From Diplocloster agilis (GTDB taxonomy: Bacteria; Bacillota; Clostridia; Lachnospirales; Lachnospiraceae), in contig NZ_JAHQCW010000040.1 of assembly GCF_019042275.1 (NCBI RefSeq), positions 1 through 53,360 on the forward strand: 53,360 bases of DNA, in the 5' to 3' direction. The position numbers were made by a program, and so were the translations under genes. Below the pieces are notes generated by a model that worked only from the letters and a program-made list of their open reading frames with translations, made no database searches and was not told the origin of the DNA. Shown one piece after another: positions 26,543-35,933 of this stretch. Every line of letters begins with the position of its first letter. Position 1 is the stretch's first letter.

Positions 26543-28822
26543 GTGGCGAATAATAAAAAGAAAGATAAAAAATTCACCCGCACAATGCAGAAAAAGCTGG
26601 TAGTACTATTTGCCGGCATCATTGTGGTATTCATCGGGCTGAATGTCCGGATTGCCCAGATAAACGCAAAGAGCGGTGATGAATATACAAAGAGCGTATT
26701 ATCCCAGCAGGAGTATACAAGTACCGTGCTGCCCTACCGGCGCGGAGATATCGTAGACCGGAAGGGGACCGTGCTGGCCACCAGCGAACGGGTATTCAAT
26801 GTAATATTAGATACGAAACAGCTGCTGGCCACAAAAGACGAAGCACACATTAACAAAGTGATTTCGAGTCTGGTATCCTGTTTCCAGCTGGATGAGGCCC
26901 AGATCAGACAATATATTTCTGAAAATCCCGACAACGCATACTATATTCTCAAGAAGCAGCTGACCAAAGACGACAAAGACGCGTTTGAAGATCTGTTCCG
27001 GGAAAAGAAGGACGATAAAACCAAGGCAGCGGACAAAAAGGACGCAGATGATACAAAAGCTGACGAACCGAAAGACAGCGAAGCCGAAGACGGGGCAGCT
27101 GTTGCGGATGCGGATACCGATACCGAAGTCCCGGAAGAGGAGGAAGAAGAGGTGTCTTCCGTATCCATCAAGGGCGTGTGGTTTGAAAAAGATTATGTGC
27201 GCAAATATCCTTACGGATCCCTTGCGGCGGATGAAATCGGCTTTACCTCCAGCGGAAACGTGGGAAACGGCGGTATGGAAGGCTATTATAATTCCACGTT
27301 AAACGGCATCAACGGGCGTGAATACGGTTATCTCAATGATGAACTGGAGCTGGAGCGCACGGTGAAAGAGGCCATCGACGGCAATACGCTGGTTTCGACA
27401 CTGGACGTCAATATCCAGTCGATTGTCGAAAAATATATCAGGGAATTCAATGAGGCCCACAGGGATGAAGCAAGACCGGGAGACGGCAGTAAGCTGACCG
27501 CGGTCATGATGATGAACCCGAATACCGGGGAGGTACTGGCTATGGCCAGCACGCCGGAGTGGGATCTGAATAATCCAAGGGATCTGACGCCCTTTTACTC
27601 GGAAGAAGAGATCGCGGCCATGGACGATGAGACCAGGATGGACGCTTTGAATAAGATCTGGAGAAACTTCTGCATCAGCGATACTTACGAGCCGGGTTCA
27701 ACCTCCAAGCCGTTCACGATCGCTTCAGGTCTTGAGACCGGTAAATTAAACGGGAATGAGACCTTTGTCTGCGACGGGAAACAGGTGGTGCCGGGAGCAC
27801 CGAAAGGAATCGCCTGTGTAAACAGATATGGACATGGGCTGCTGACCATCGAAGGCGCGATCAACGTATCCTGTAACGACGCCCTGATGCAGATGGCCGC
27901 TATCATCGGAACGGAAAACTTCTGCAGATACCAGGAAATTTTCGGTTTCGGACAAAAAACACGGATCGATCTGCCGGGAGAGGCAAATACTTCCGGTATG
28001 CTCTATACGGCGGATAAGATGAAACCGGTGGATCTGGCGACCAATTCCTTTGGACAGAATTATAATGTCACTATGATTCAGCAGATTTCGGCATTTTGTT
28101 CGGTAATCAATGGCGGTTATTACTATCAGCCCCATATGGTTTCCAGAATCTTGGACGCCAGTGGCGGGACGGTCCAGAATATAGATCCTATTTTGTTAAA
28201 ACAGACGATATCGGAAAAAACGTCGGCCACACTGAAACAATATTTATACACCACAGTGTCCGGAGAAAAAGGAACGGCTAAGAAGGCGGCGGTACCGGGA
28301 TATAAAGTAGGCGGAAAAACAGGAACCGCGGAAAAATATCCCCGTGAGGACCGGAATTTCCTGGTGTCTTACCTTGGATATGCGCCCTTTGATAAACCGC
28401 AGGTGGTCATCTATGTAGTGATCGACGAGCCGAACGTGGAGGAACAAAATCACGCCAGCTCTCTGGCCTGTGAGATGGCCAACGGTATTTTAAGCGAGGT
28501 TCTGCCCTATATGAACATATTCCCGACGGAAGAAATACCGGAGGATACGGCCCAGGACGGCCAGCAGGACCCGGCGTCACCCCAGACAGATCCCGGCGCG
28601 CAGGATGGCCAGGAGCCGCAGGATACAGGGACAGACGGCCAGAGCCCTGAGGAAGGCGGCCAGGATGGCCAGACCCCGGAAGACGGTCAGGATGGGGAAG
28701 GCGCGGACAGCCAGGCCCCGGAGGATGGCGGCCCGGAGGATGAGGAGGACGACGGAATCCCGTATTCCCCGCCGGACACGCAGCAGTCCCAGGAGCCAGA
28801 CCAGAACCAGGTAGAAGAATAA
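26543..28822 (+). CDS. Class B penicillin-binding protein (FtsI/PBP2B-like)
   Basis: Transpeptidase for septal peptidoglycan. The 759-residue protein has an N-terminal membrane anchor (about 17-37), a dimerisation domain, and a transpeptidase domain with S386-T-S-K, SCND and K592-T-G-T-A. Two unusual additions stand out: an Asp/Glu/Lys-rich insert of about 60 residues (150-212) inside the N-terminal module, and a C-terminal tail of about 95 residues made of DGQ/PED-type repeats with no PASTA domain. The GTG at 26543 is spaced properly from AGGTGG; an earlier GTG overlaps that site. It is followed by a second PBP gene, so this one is probably the vegetative division enzyme. Confidence 0.88.
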   Translation: MANNKKKDKKFTRTMQKKLVVLFAGIIVVFIGLNVRIAQINAKSGDEYTKSVLSQQEYTSTVLPYRRGDIVDRKGTVLATSERVFNVILDTKQLLATKDEAHINKVISSLVSCFQLDEAQIRQYISENPDNAYYILKKQLTKDDKDAFEDLFREKKDDKTKAADKKDADDTKADEPKDSEAEDGAAVADADTDTEVPEEEEEEVSSVSIKGVWFEKDYVRKYPYGSLAADEIGFTSSGNVGNGGMEGYYNSTLNGINGREYGYLNDELELERTVKEAIDGNTLVSTLDVNIQSIVEKYIREFNEAHRDEARPGDGSKLTAVMMMNPNTGEVLAMASTPEWDLNNPRDLTPFYSEEEIAAMDDETRMDALNKIWRNFCISDTYEPGSTSKPFTIASGLETGKLNGNETFVCDGKQVVPGAPKGIACVNRYGHGLLTIEGAINVSCNDALMQMAAIIGTENFCRYQEIFGFGQKTRIDLPGEANTSGMLYTADKMKPVDLATNSFGQNYNVTMIQQISAFCSVINGGYYYQPHMVSRILDASGGTVQNIDPILLKQTISEKTSATLKQYLYTTVSGEKGTAKKAAVPGYKVGGKTGTAEKYPREDRNFLVSYLGYAPFDKPQVVIYVVIDEPNVEEQNHASSLACEMANGILSEVLPYMNIFPTEEIPEDTAQDGQQDPASPQTDPGAQDGQEPQDTGTDGQSPEEGGQDGQTPEDGQDGEGADSQAPEDGGPEDEEDDGIPYSPPDTQQSQEPDQNQVEE

Positions 28823-28831
28823 TTAAAATAC

Positions 28832-28883
28832 ATAACCTCATAAAAGTTGTAATAGATTATAGTAATAACTTTTATGAGGTTAT
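28832..28883 (+). promoter_or_regulatory. 17-bp perfect stem-loop covering the ribosome site of the next gene
   Basis: Bases 28832-28848 pair perfectly with 28867-28883 around an 18-nt loop. The 3' arm contains the GAGG ribosome site and ends directly at the ATG of the SpoVD-like gene, so the folded mRNA would hide the site. There is no T-run, which argues against a simple terminator. Ribosomes finishing the upstream PBP stop 10 nt before the stem and might open it. Confidence 0.65.
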
Positions 28884-30821
28884 ATGATGTTAAGAAATAA
28901 GACCTATAACCGTAAAAAGATCCTGATCATCTTTATCTGCTGTTTTCTGGTGCTGGGAGCGCTGGCCGGAAGGCTGATCTATCTGATGCTGTTCCAATCG
29001 GAATATTATCAGGAACAGGCGGATGCGCTTCACGAAAGAGAGCGCAGTATAAAGGCGGCAAGGGGAAAAATTATAGATGCCAATGGCACCGTACTGGCTA
29101 CAAACCGCACGGTGTGTACCATATCCGTTATCCACAGCCAGATCAAGGAACCGGAGGTAATTATTTCCAAACTTTCGGAAATCCTTGGAATGGATGAGGA
29201 GACGGTCCGCAAACGGGTGGAAAAAAACAGTTCCATTGAGCGGATCAAGACAAATGTGGACAAAGAAATCGGAGATGAAATCCGGAATTTAGGTTTAGCG
29301 GGCGTTAAAGTGGACGAAGATTTTAAGAGATATTATCCATACAGTACGCTGGCCTCAAAGGTGTTAGGATTCACCGGAAGCGACAACCAGGGAATCATCG
29401 GCCTGGAAGTAAAATATGAGGAATATTTAAAGGGAATCGATGGCACTATATTAACATTGACAGACGCCAGAGGAGTGGAGATCGCGGACGCCGGGGAAGA
29501 CCGCATAGAGCCGGTGCCGGGAAACGATCTGTACATCAGTCTGGATTCCAATATACAAAAATACTGCGAGCAGGCAGCGCAGAAGGTGATGGAGCAAAAA
29601 TCAGCCGACGCGGTTTCCGTTCTGGTCATGAATCCCCAGAATGGAGAGATCATGGCGATGGTAAATGTACCGGAGTTTGACCTGAACGATCCGTTTACCC
29701 TGAACACCAGTGTAGATACCACGGGAATGACAGAGGAACAAAAGCAGGACCTGCTGAATCAGATGTGGAGGAACCGATGTATTAACGATACATATGAACC
29801 CGGTTCCACCTTCAAAATCATTACGGCGGCTTCGGGACTGGAAGAGGGCGTGGTACATCTGGATGACCAGTTCTCCTGTCCGGGCTTTCGGGTTGTGGAA
29901 GACCGGAGAATCCGATGCCACAAAGCAGGCGGCCACGGGGGAGAAACCTTTGTCCAGGGTATCATGAATTCCTGTAACCCTGTGTTCATTGACGTGGGTT
30001 TAAGGCTCGGCGTAGACAATTTTTACAAATATTTCAATCAGTTGGGCCTCCTGTCTAAAACCGGAGTGGATCTTCCGGGGGAGGCGGCCACTATCATGCA
30101 CAAAAAAGATAACGTAGGCCCTGTTGAACTGGCGACCATATCCTTTGGCCAGTCGTTTCAGATCACACCGATCCAGCTGGCCACCACGGTCAGCAGTATC
30201 ATCAACGGCGGTACCCGCATCACCCCGCATCTGGGGGTGGAAGTGAAAAATACCGGCGGGGATCCGGTGAAAACCCTGACTTATCCGACCAAAGAGCACA
30301 TCATTTCCGAGGAAACCTCTGAGACCATGCAGTATCTCCTGGAACAGGTGGTGAAAGAAGGTTCCGGTAACAAAGCCTATATCCCAGGTTATAAAATCGG
30401 CGGAAAGACAGCCACGTCCCAGACCCTGCCGCGAAGCGCTCACAAATACATCTCCTCATTTCTGGGCTTCGCTCCCGCGGACGATCCTCAGGTCCTGTGC
30501 CTGCTTATTATCAATAATCCGCAGGGGATCTATTACGGAGGAACCATCGCGGCTCCCATCGTAAAAGACATTTTCGGCAATATCCTGCCCTATATGGGCA
30601 TCGAGCAGCGCTTTACCGAAGAGGAGACCCAGGAAAATAACATCGGTGAAATCACGATGCCGGACCTGATGGGAAAAACCAAAGAAGAGATGCAGGAAAT
30701 CCTGAAGGAATTCGAGCTTGGCGTCTCCTGTATCGGAGAGGAAGGGACCGTAACGGATCAATTCCCCCTGGCCGGCGAGACCATCAGTAAGACCAGCAAT
30801 GTTATCGTTTATCTGGAGTAG
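28884..30821 (+). CDS. spoVD: SpoVD-like penicillin-binding protein with PASTA domain
   Basis: A 645-residue class B PBP: membrane anchor (about 12-33), PBP dimer domain with RGKIIDANGTVLA, transpeptidase domain with S308-T-F-K and SCNP, and one C-terminal PASTA domain (about 588-645). In the third active-site motif the usual KTG reads K508-T-A. Position after an FtsI-like PBP and one PASTA domain favour SpoVD, which builds the spore cortex, but the enzyme could also act in division. Two ATGs lie side by side; the second is better spaced from the GAGG site. Translation may be controlled by the preceding hairpin. Confidence 0.82.
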   Translation: MMLRNKTYNRKKILIIFICCFLVLGALAGRLIYLMLFQSEYYQEQADALHERERSIKAARGKIIDANGTVLATNRTVCTISVIHSQIKEPEVIISKLSEILGMDEETVRKRVEKNSSIERIKTNVDKEIGDEIRNLGLAGVKVDEDFKRYYPYSTLASKVLGFTGSDNQGIIGLEVKYEEYLKGIDGTILTLTDARGVEIADAGEDRIEPVPGNDLYISLDSNIQKYCEQAAQKVMEQKSADAVSVLVMNPQNGEIMAMVNVPEFDLNDPFTLNTSVDTTGMTEEQKQDLLNQMWRNRCINDTYEPGSTFKIITAASGLEEGVVHLDDQFSCPGFRVVEDRRIRCHKAGGHGGETFVQGIMNSCNPVFIDVGLRLGVDNFYKYFNQLGLLSKTGVDLPGEAATIMHKKDNVGPVELATISFGQSFQITPIQLATTVSSIINGGTRITPHLGVEVKNTGGDPVKTLTYPTKEHIISEETSETMQYLLEQVVKEGSGNKAYIPGYKIGGKTATSQTLPRSAHKYISSFLGFAPADDPQVLCLLIINNPQGIYYGGTIAAPIVKDIFGNILPYMGIEQRFTEEETQENNIGEITMPDLMGKTKEEMQEILKEFELGVSCIGEEGTVTDQFPLAGETISKTSNVIVYLE

Positions 30822-30964
30822 CCGGAACAGGCCCTGGGCGTCTTCGAAAAGAAGATGCTTGCGAAATCAGAAGAAAAGTTATATACTTGTGAAATTATGG
30901 AGAGGCTTGCGGTACATAGCATCTGATATGAGGTGCGCAGCAAAAGAAGTTAAGAGGTGTGAAG

Positions 30965-31924
30965 ATGACGAATCATGTAGTTATGCCGGTTGTGATCGCT
31001 TTTTTGATCAGTGTGGCGCTGGGACCGATTATTATCCCGTTTTTGAGGCGTCTGAAGGTTGGGCAGACAGTAAGGGACGAAGGGCCAAAATCCCATTTAA
31101 AGAAGACCGGTACGCCTACGATGGGCGGATTGATTATATTGTCCAGCGTGGTTATAACGTCATTGATCTATATGAAAGACTATCCGATGATCATACCGAT
31201 TTTGTTCGTGACGGTGGGTTTTGGAATTATCGGATTTCTGGATGATTATATTAAAGTGGTGCTCAGGAGGTCGGAAGGGCTGACGCCGATTCAGAAGTTT
31301 TTGGGCGAAGTGGTGGTGACCGGAGTCTTTGTCTTTTATTTGATTCGGTTTACGGATGTGCAGCTGACACTGCTGATTCCATTCTCGGACGGAAAATACT
31401 GGAATCTGGGGTGGCTTACGATCCCGTTTATGTTCTTTGTCATTATCGGCACGGTAAACGGAGTGAATTTTACGGACGGACTGGATGGGCTGGCTTCCAG
31501 CGTGACGGTTCTTGTGGCTACATTTTTTACGGTGGTGGCCGTAGGGACCCGCAGCGGCATTGAACCGATTACCTGCGCGGTTGCCGGCAGCCTTTTGGGA
31601 TTTTTGCTCTTTAACGTGTATCCGGCCAGTGTGTTCATGGGGGATACGGGATCTTTGGCCTTGGGCGGTTTTGTGGCTGCCACGGCTTATGTGCTGCAGA
31701 TGCCTTTGTTTATCGCGATAGTGGGATTTATTTATCTGGCGGAGGTCTGCTCGGTGATTATCCAGGTAGCGTATTTTAAGGTGACCGGCGGGAAACGGAT
31801 CTTCCGGATGGCCCCGCTGCATCATCATTTTGAGCTGGGCGGCTGGTCGGAGACGAAAGTGGTGGCGGTATTTTCTGTGATTACGGCCCTTTTGTGCCTG
31901 GTCGGATTGATGGCGGTATCATAG
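30965..31924 (+). CDS. mraY: Phospho-MurNAc-pentapeptide transferase
   Basis: MraY makes lipid I from UDP-MurNAc-pentapeptide and undecaprenyl phosphate. This 319-residue membrane enzyme has about ten hydrophobic segments, GPKSHLKKTGTPTMGG near the N-terminus, the catalytic FLDDYIK, NFTDGLDGLA and the late APLHHHFE. The ATG follows AAGAGGTG; a GTG 6 bp earlier overlaps that site. It is preceded by 143 bp without a gene. Confidence 0.95.
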   Translation: MTNHVVMPVVIAFLISVALGPIIIPFLRRLKVGQTVRDEGPKSHLKKTGTPTMGGLIILSSVVITSLIYMKDYPMIIPILFVTVGFGIIGFLDDYIKVVLRRSEGLTPIQKFLGEVVVTGVFVFYLIRFTDVQLTLLIPFSDGKYWNLGWLTIPFMFFVIIGTVNGVNFTDGLDGLASSVTVLVATFFTVVAVGTRSGIEPITCAVAGSLLGFLLFNVYPASVFMGDTGSLALGGFVAATAYVLQMPLFIAIVGFIYLAEVCSVIIQVAYFKVTGGKRIFRMAPLHHHFELGGWSETKVVAVFSVITALLCLVGLMAVS

Positions 31925-31972
31925 TTGAGGAAAATAGGAATCAGTTTAAAATAGAATCGGAGGATAAGGACG

Positions 31973-33328
31973 ATGGATTTGCAAGATCAGAAGGTACTGG
32001 TGATCGGGTGCGGAATCAGCGGAATGGGAGCCGCCAGGCTTTTAAGCCGCGCGAATGCCAATGTGATCCTGTACGACGAGAATGATAAGAGAGATGTGGA
32101 GGAAATACTTGGCGGACTGCCGGAGGGAACGAGGGCGGAAGTGATTCTGGGCGAGTGGTCCCGGATTCAGATCAGGGAGCTTAAGCTGGCGGTCATAAGT
32201 CCCGGCGTGCCGATGGATATCCCGATGGTGGAGCAGCTTAAGGAAAATGGAGTCCCGGTGTGGGGGGAAGTGGAACTGGCCTGGCAGATGGGACGCGGAA
32301 AAGTGCTGGCGATTACCGGAACCAATGGAAAAACGACCACCACCGCCCTGCTGGGTGAAATTGTAAAGAATGATACGGCGGAGTCTTTCGTCGTGGGCAA
32401 TATCGGCACGGCTTATACGGAGGTGGCCGCCAAGACGACGGAGGATTCTGTGATCGTGGCGGAGATGAGCAGTTTTCAGCTGGAGGGAATCGTGGATTTT
32501 CACCCGGTGGTCAGCGCGATTCTGAATATATCACCGGATCATCTGAACCGGCATCACACCATGGAGAATTACATAAATGCGAAAAAACGGATCGCGCTGA
32601 ATCAGACGGAAGCGGATACCTGCGTGCTGAATTATGAGGATGAGGTTACCAGAAAGTTCGGAGAGGAAATCCGTTCCAGGGCATTTTATTTCAGCAGTAA
32701 GCGGAAGCTGGCGCCGGGTGTTTATCTGAGTGATGATGTGGTTTATTATAACGATGGAGAGAAAGATGTTCCTATTTGCAACATTTTGGAATGTAATCTG
32801 CTGGGCCTGCATAATTATGAAAATATCATGGCGGCAGTCGCGTGCGCCGTGGCTTTTGGTATTCCGACGGATGTGATCCGAAAGACGGTGACAGAATTCC
32901 GCGCGGTGGAACACAGAATAGAGTTTGTTACAGAGAAAAACGGGGTGGTATATTATAACGACTCGAAAGGTACGAACCCGGATGCGGCGATCAAGGGCAT
33001 TCAGGCCATGACCCGGCCCACCTGCCTGATCGGCGGAGGCTATGATAAGGATTCCTCCTATGAGGATTGGATCCGGGCTTTTGACGGAAAGGTGAAGCTT
33101 CTCGTACTGATTGGAGCGACCAGAGAGAAAATTGCGAAAGCAGCCAGGGGCTGCGGTTTTGAAGATATTGCATTTGCGGATACACTGGAAGAAGCAGTAA
33201 ACATCTGTGCGACTGAGGCAGAACCCGGTGATGCGGTGTTGTTATCGCCTGCCTGTGCCAGCTGGGGGATGTTCACGAATTACGAAGAACGAGGCAAGAA
33301 GTTCAAAGAATATGTGAATAACCTATAG
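31973..33328 (+). CDS. murD: UDP-MurNAc-L-alanine:D-glutamate ligase
   Basis: Adds D-glutamate to UDP-MurNAc-L-Ala. The 451-residue protein starts with a Rossmann-type UDP-binding domain (VLVIGCGISGMGAA), then the ATP motif ITGTNGKTTTT and NISPDHLNRH, and closes with LLSPACASWGMFTNYEERG. The start is ATG behind GGAGGA-like sequence, 48 bp after mraY. Confidence 0.95.
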   Translation: MDLQDQKVLVIGCGISGMGAARLLSRANANVILYDENDKRDVEEILGGLPEGTRAEVILGEWSRIQIRELKLAVISPGVPMDIPMVEQLKENGVPVWGEVELAWQMGRGKVLAITGTNGKTTTTALLGEIVKNDTAESFVVGNIGTAYTEVAAKTTEDSVIVAEMSSFQLEGIVDFHPVVSAILNISPDHLNRHHTMENYINAKKRIALNQTEADTCVLNYEDEVTRKFGEEIRSRAFYFSSKRKLAPGVYLSDDVVYYNDGEKDVPICNILECNLLGLHNYENIMAAVACAVAFGIPTDVIRKTVTEFRAVEHRIEFVTEKNGVVYYNDSKGTNPDAAIKGIQAMTRPTCLIGGGYDKDSSYEDWIRAFDGKVKLLVLIGATREKIAKAARGCGFEDIAFADTLEEAVNICATEAEPGDAVLLSPACASWGMFTNYEERGKKFKEYVNNL

Positions 33329-33339
33329 GAGTTGAGTGC

Positions 33340-34509
33340 ATGGACCAGAATCGCAGTGACCATATGAAAACAAGGTATATGCCTTTAAAAGCAAGTCAAA
33401 CTAAGGAAAACGCGAAACAGACGGGATATGTGGATTTGGGCTTATTATGTATCGTGTTGATCCTTGTGGGATTCGGGCTGGTCATGCTGTACAGCACAAG
33501 CGCGTATAATGGGCTGATCAAATTCCAGGACGCGGCGTATTATTTAAAGAAACAGCTGTTTGCCACGATTCTGGGTGTCGGTGTGATGATGGTAGTGGCA
33601 AATATCGATTACCATTTCTGGGAACGGTTTGCGGTTCTGGCGTATATCGTTTCCTTGATTCTGTCGGGTCTGGTGCTGGTTGTGGGAAGTGAGATCAACG
33701 GTTCGAAACGGTGGCTCGCATTGGGGCCGCTGTCTTTTCAGCCTTCGGAATACGCCAAGGTGGCGGTCATCCTGTTTCTGGCATTTCTGATCGTCAGAAA
33801 TGTGAAGAAGATGGGGAAGATAAAGACCATGTTTTTGATAATGCTCTCCGTTCTTCCCATTGTGGGGCTTGTGGGTACCAACAACTTAAGCACCGCCATC
33901 ATCATATTGGGAATCGCGGTTATTCTGATTTTTGTGGCCAGCCCGAAATATATGCAGTTTATCGGCATGGGCGCGCTGGGCGTCGGTTTCATCGCGATCT
34001 TCTTAAGCCTGGAATCCTACCGGCTGGAGCGTCTGGCGATCTGGAGAAACCCGGAAGCTTATGAGAAGGGCTATCAAACCCTTCAGGGGCTATATGCCAT
34101 CGGTTCCGGCGGAGTGTTCGGCAGGGGGCTGGGAGAGAGCATGCAGAAGCTGGGCTTCGTTCCGGAAGCGCAGAATGATATGATCTTTTCCATCATCTGC
34201 GAGGAGCTGGGGCTGGTGGGGGCCGTGCTGGTGATCCTGCTGTTCCTGCTGCTGATCTGGCGCTTGATGGTGATCGCCGGAAATGCCACCGATCTGTTCG
34301 GGGCTTTGATTGTAACCGGTATTATGGGGCATATGGCCATACAGGTCATTTTGAATATCGCGGTAGTGACCAATACCATACCAAATACGGGAATCACCCT
34401 GCCGTTTATCAGTTACGGCGGCACATCCGTTTTGTTTCTGCTGGCGGAAATGGGGCTTGCTTTAAGCATCTCAAGCCAGGTAAAGGAAGTATCGCCTCCG
34501 AAGGCCTAA
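33340..34509 (+). CDS. ftsW: Septal peptidoglycan glycosyltransferase FtsW (SEDS family)
   Basis: Polymerises glycan strands at the septum with its partner class B PBP. The 389-residue protein has about ten membrane segments, LALGPLSFQPSEYAKVA with its conserved Pro-Ser, and FVPEAQNDMIFSIICEELG, whose Asp is the catalytic SEDS residue, then PNTGITLPFISYGGTS. FtsW fits better than RodA or SpoVE by location next to murD and murA, though SpoVE is a close relative often found here. Confidence 0.88.
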   Translation: MDQNRSDHMKTRYMPLKASQTKENAKQTGYVDLGLLCIVLILVGFGLVMLYSTSAYNGLIKFQDAAYYLKKQLFATILGVGVMMVVANIDYHFWERFAVLAYIVSLILSGLVLVVGSEINGSKRWLALGPLSFQPSEYAKVAVILFLAFLIVRNVKKMGKIKTMFLIMLSVLPIVGLVGTNNLSTAIIILGIAVILIFVASPKYMQFIGMGALGVGFIAIFLSLESYRLERLAIWRNPEAYEKGYQTLQGLYAIGSGGVFGRGLGESMQKLGFVPEAQNDMIFSIICEELGLVGAVLVILLFLLLIWRLMVIAGNATDLFGALIVTGIMGHMAIQVILNIAVVTNTIPNTGITLPFISYGGTSVLFLLAEMGLALSISSQVKEVSPPKA

Positions 34510-34640
34510 AGGCCGGTCTGTGGCCGCGGCAGGGCAAGGAGGACATTGATAAAGTAGTAACACAACTACGGAAACTGCATATGATGGAATATATGAGTAA
34601 AATAGTCTGGTAGTAAAACAGACTCTGGAGGAATTGCTAG

Positions 34641-35894
34641 TTGGACAGAATAGAAATTCTAGGCGGTCATCCATTGTATGGAGAAATTCGAATACAGGGG
34701 TCAAAGAATTCCGCATTACCCATCATTGCAGCAACGATCCTTCACAGGGGAGTCTGCGTCCTGCATAATTGCCCGAAAATCATCGACGTGCGTTATATGA
34801 TTCAGATCCTTATAAGGATCGGCTGTGAGGCGCACTGGGAGGCGGATACGCTGGTCATCGACGCATCCGGCCTGGATTCCAGTGATATTCCGGCGGAATA
34901 TGCGGAAAAGATGCGCTCATCCATCATGATGCTGGGAAGCCTTCTGGGAAGGACAAAGGAAGCGTCTATCCCTCATCCCGGCGGGTGTGTGATTGGAAAA
35001 AGGCCGATCGATCTTCATATCAGCGGCCTGTCCCGGATGGGAGTTGATTTCCGGGAATCTAAGATCCTGGAGGCAAAAGCACAGAAGATAACAGGCTGCC
35101 CGGTGGAACTTCCGTTTCCAAGTGTGGGAGCCACGGAGAATCTGATTCTGGCTGCGGTTTTGGCCGAAGGGGAGACGCGGATCAACGGTGCTGCGATGGA
35201 ACCTGAGATATTCGAACTCTGCCGGTTTTTAAAAGCAATGGGAGCTGACATTCAAGGAGAAGGCTCGCCGGAGATCTGTATCCGGGGAGTAAAAGAGCTG
35301 CATGATGTGGAATATACGATCATTCCCGACCGCATCGTGGCAGGTACTTATCTGTGCGCGGCGGCAGCCACAAAGGGGCAGGTGCGCCTGCTGAATCCCC
35401 CCAAAGGGCAGCTGAACGCGTTGCTTACGATTATGAGGCAGATGGGAGCTGTGTGCAGACAGGAAGATGGAACCGTCGTGGTGGACGCCACGGAGGGGAC
35501 CCATGGCGTCGCGTTGGTGGAGACCCAGCCGTATCCCGGCTTTCCCACCGATATGCAGTCACAGCTGATGGCGGCATTGGCTGTGGCCGACGGAAAAAGC
35601 ACGATTAGAGAAATGATCTTTGAAGACCGTTTTAAAGCGGTGGACGGCCTGGTGAAGATGGGCGCTCATATTCAGATAAATGGAAAAGAGGCCGTCATCG
35701 AAGGAGTATCCGGGCTGGCCGGGACCACGGTGCAGGCGGAAGAACTGCGCGGAGGAGCTGCTCTGGTTATCGCGGGCTTATGCGCGCAGGGAATGACATA
35801 TATTGAGAACAGGGTATTTATCGACCGGGGGTATGAGGATATCTGCCGGGATCTGAAAAAACTGGGAGGTAATATCCATAGCAGGGACAGTTGA
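34641..35894 (+). CDS. murA: UDP-GlcNAc 1-carboxyvinyltransferase
   Basis: First committed step of wall synthesis: adds enolpyruvate to UDP-GlcNAc. The 417-residue protein shows GSKNSALPIIAA at the start and the catalytic loop HPGGCVIG with Cys116, so fosfomycin sensitivity is expected. It starts with TTG, set by a GGAGG site 9 bp upstream. It stands where murG or murB is often found; murG is not in the interval between ftsW and murA. Confidence 0.93.
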   Translation: MDRIEILGGHPLYGEIRIQGSKNSALPIIAATILHRGVCVLHNCPKIIDVRYMIQILIRIGCEAHWEADTLVIDASGLDSSDIPAEYAEKMRSSIMMLGSLLGRTKEASIPHPGGCVIGKRPIDLHISGLSRMGVDFRESKILEAKAQKITGCPVELPFPSVGATENLILAAVLAEGETRINGAAMEPEIFELCRFLKAMGADIQGEGSPEICIRGVKELHDVEYTIIPDRIVAGTYLCAAAATKGQVRLLNPPKGQLNALLTIMRQMGAVCRQEDGTVVVDATEGTHGVALVETQPYPGFPTDMQSQLMAALAVADGKSTIREMIFEDRFKAVDGLVKMGAHIQINGKEAVIEGVSGLAGTTVQAEELRGGAALVIAGLCAQGMTYIENRVFIDRGYEDICRDLKKLGGNIHSRDS

Positions 35895-35933
35895 CCTGTA
35901 TGCGCGAAAAACACGCGCAAATGGAGGAAAACA

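Noticed and set aside
28832-28883. Ordinary terminator of the first PBP gene
   Set aside because: The stem is AT-rich, has no T-run and abuts the next start codon, so a translational role is more likely.
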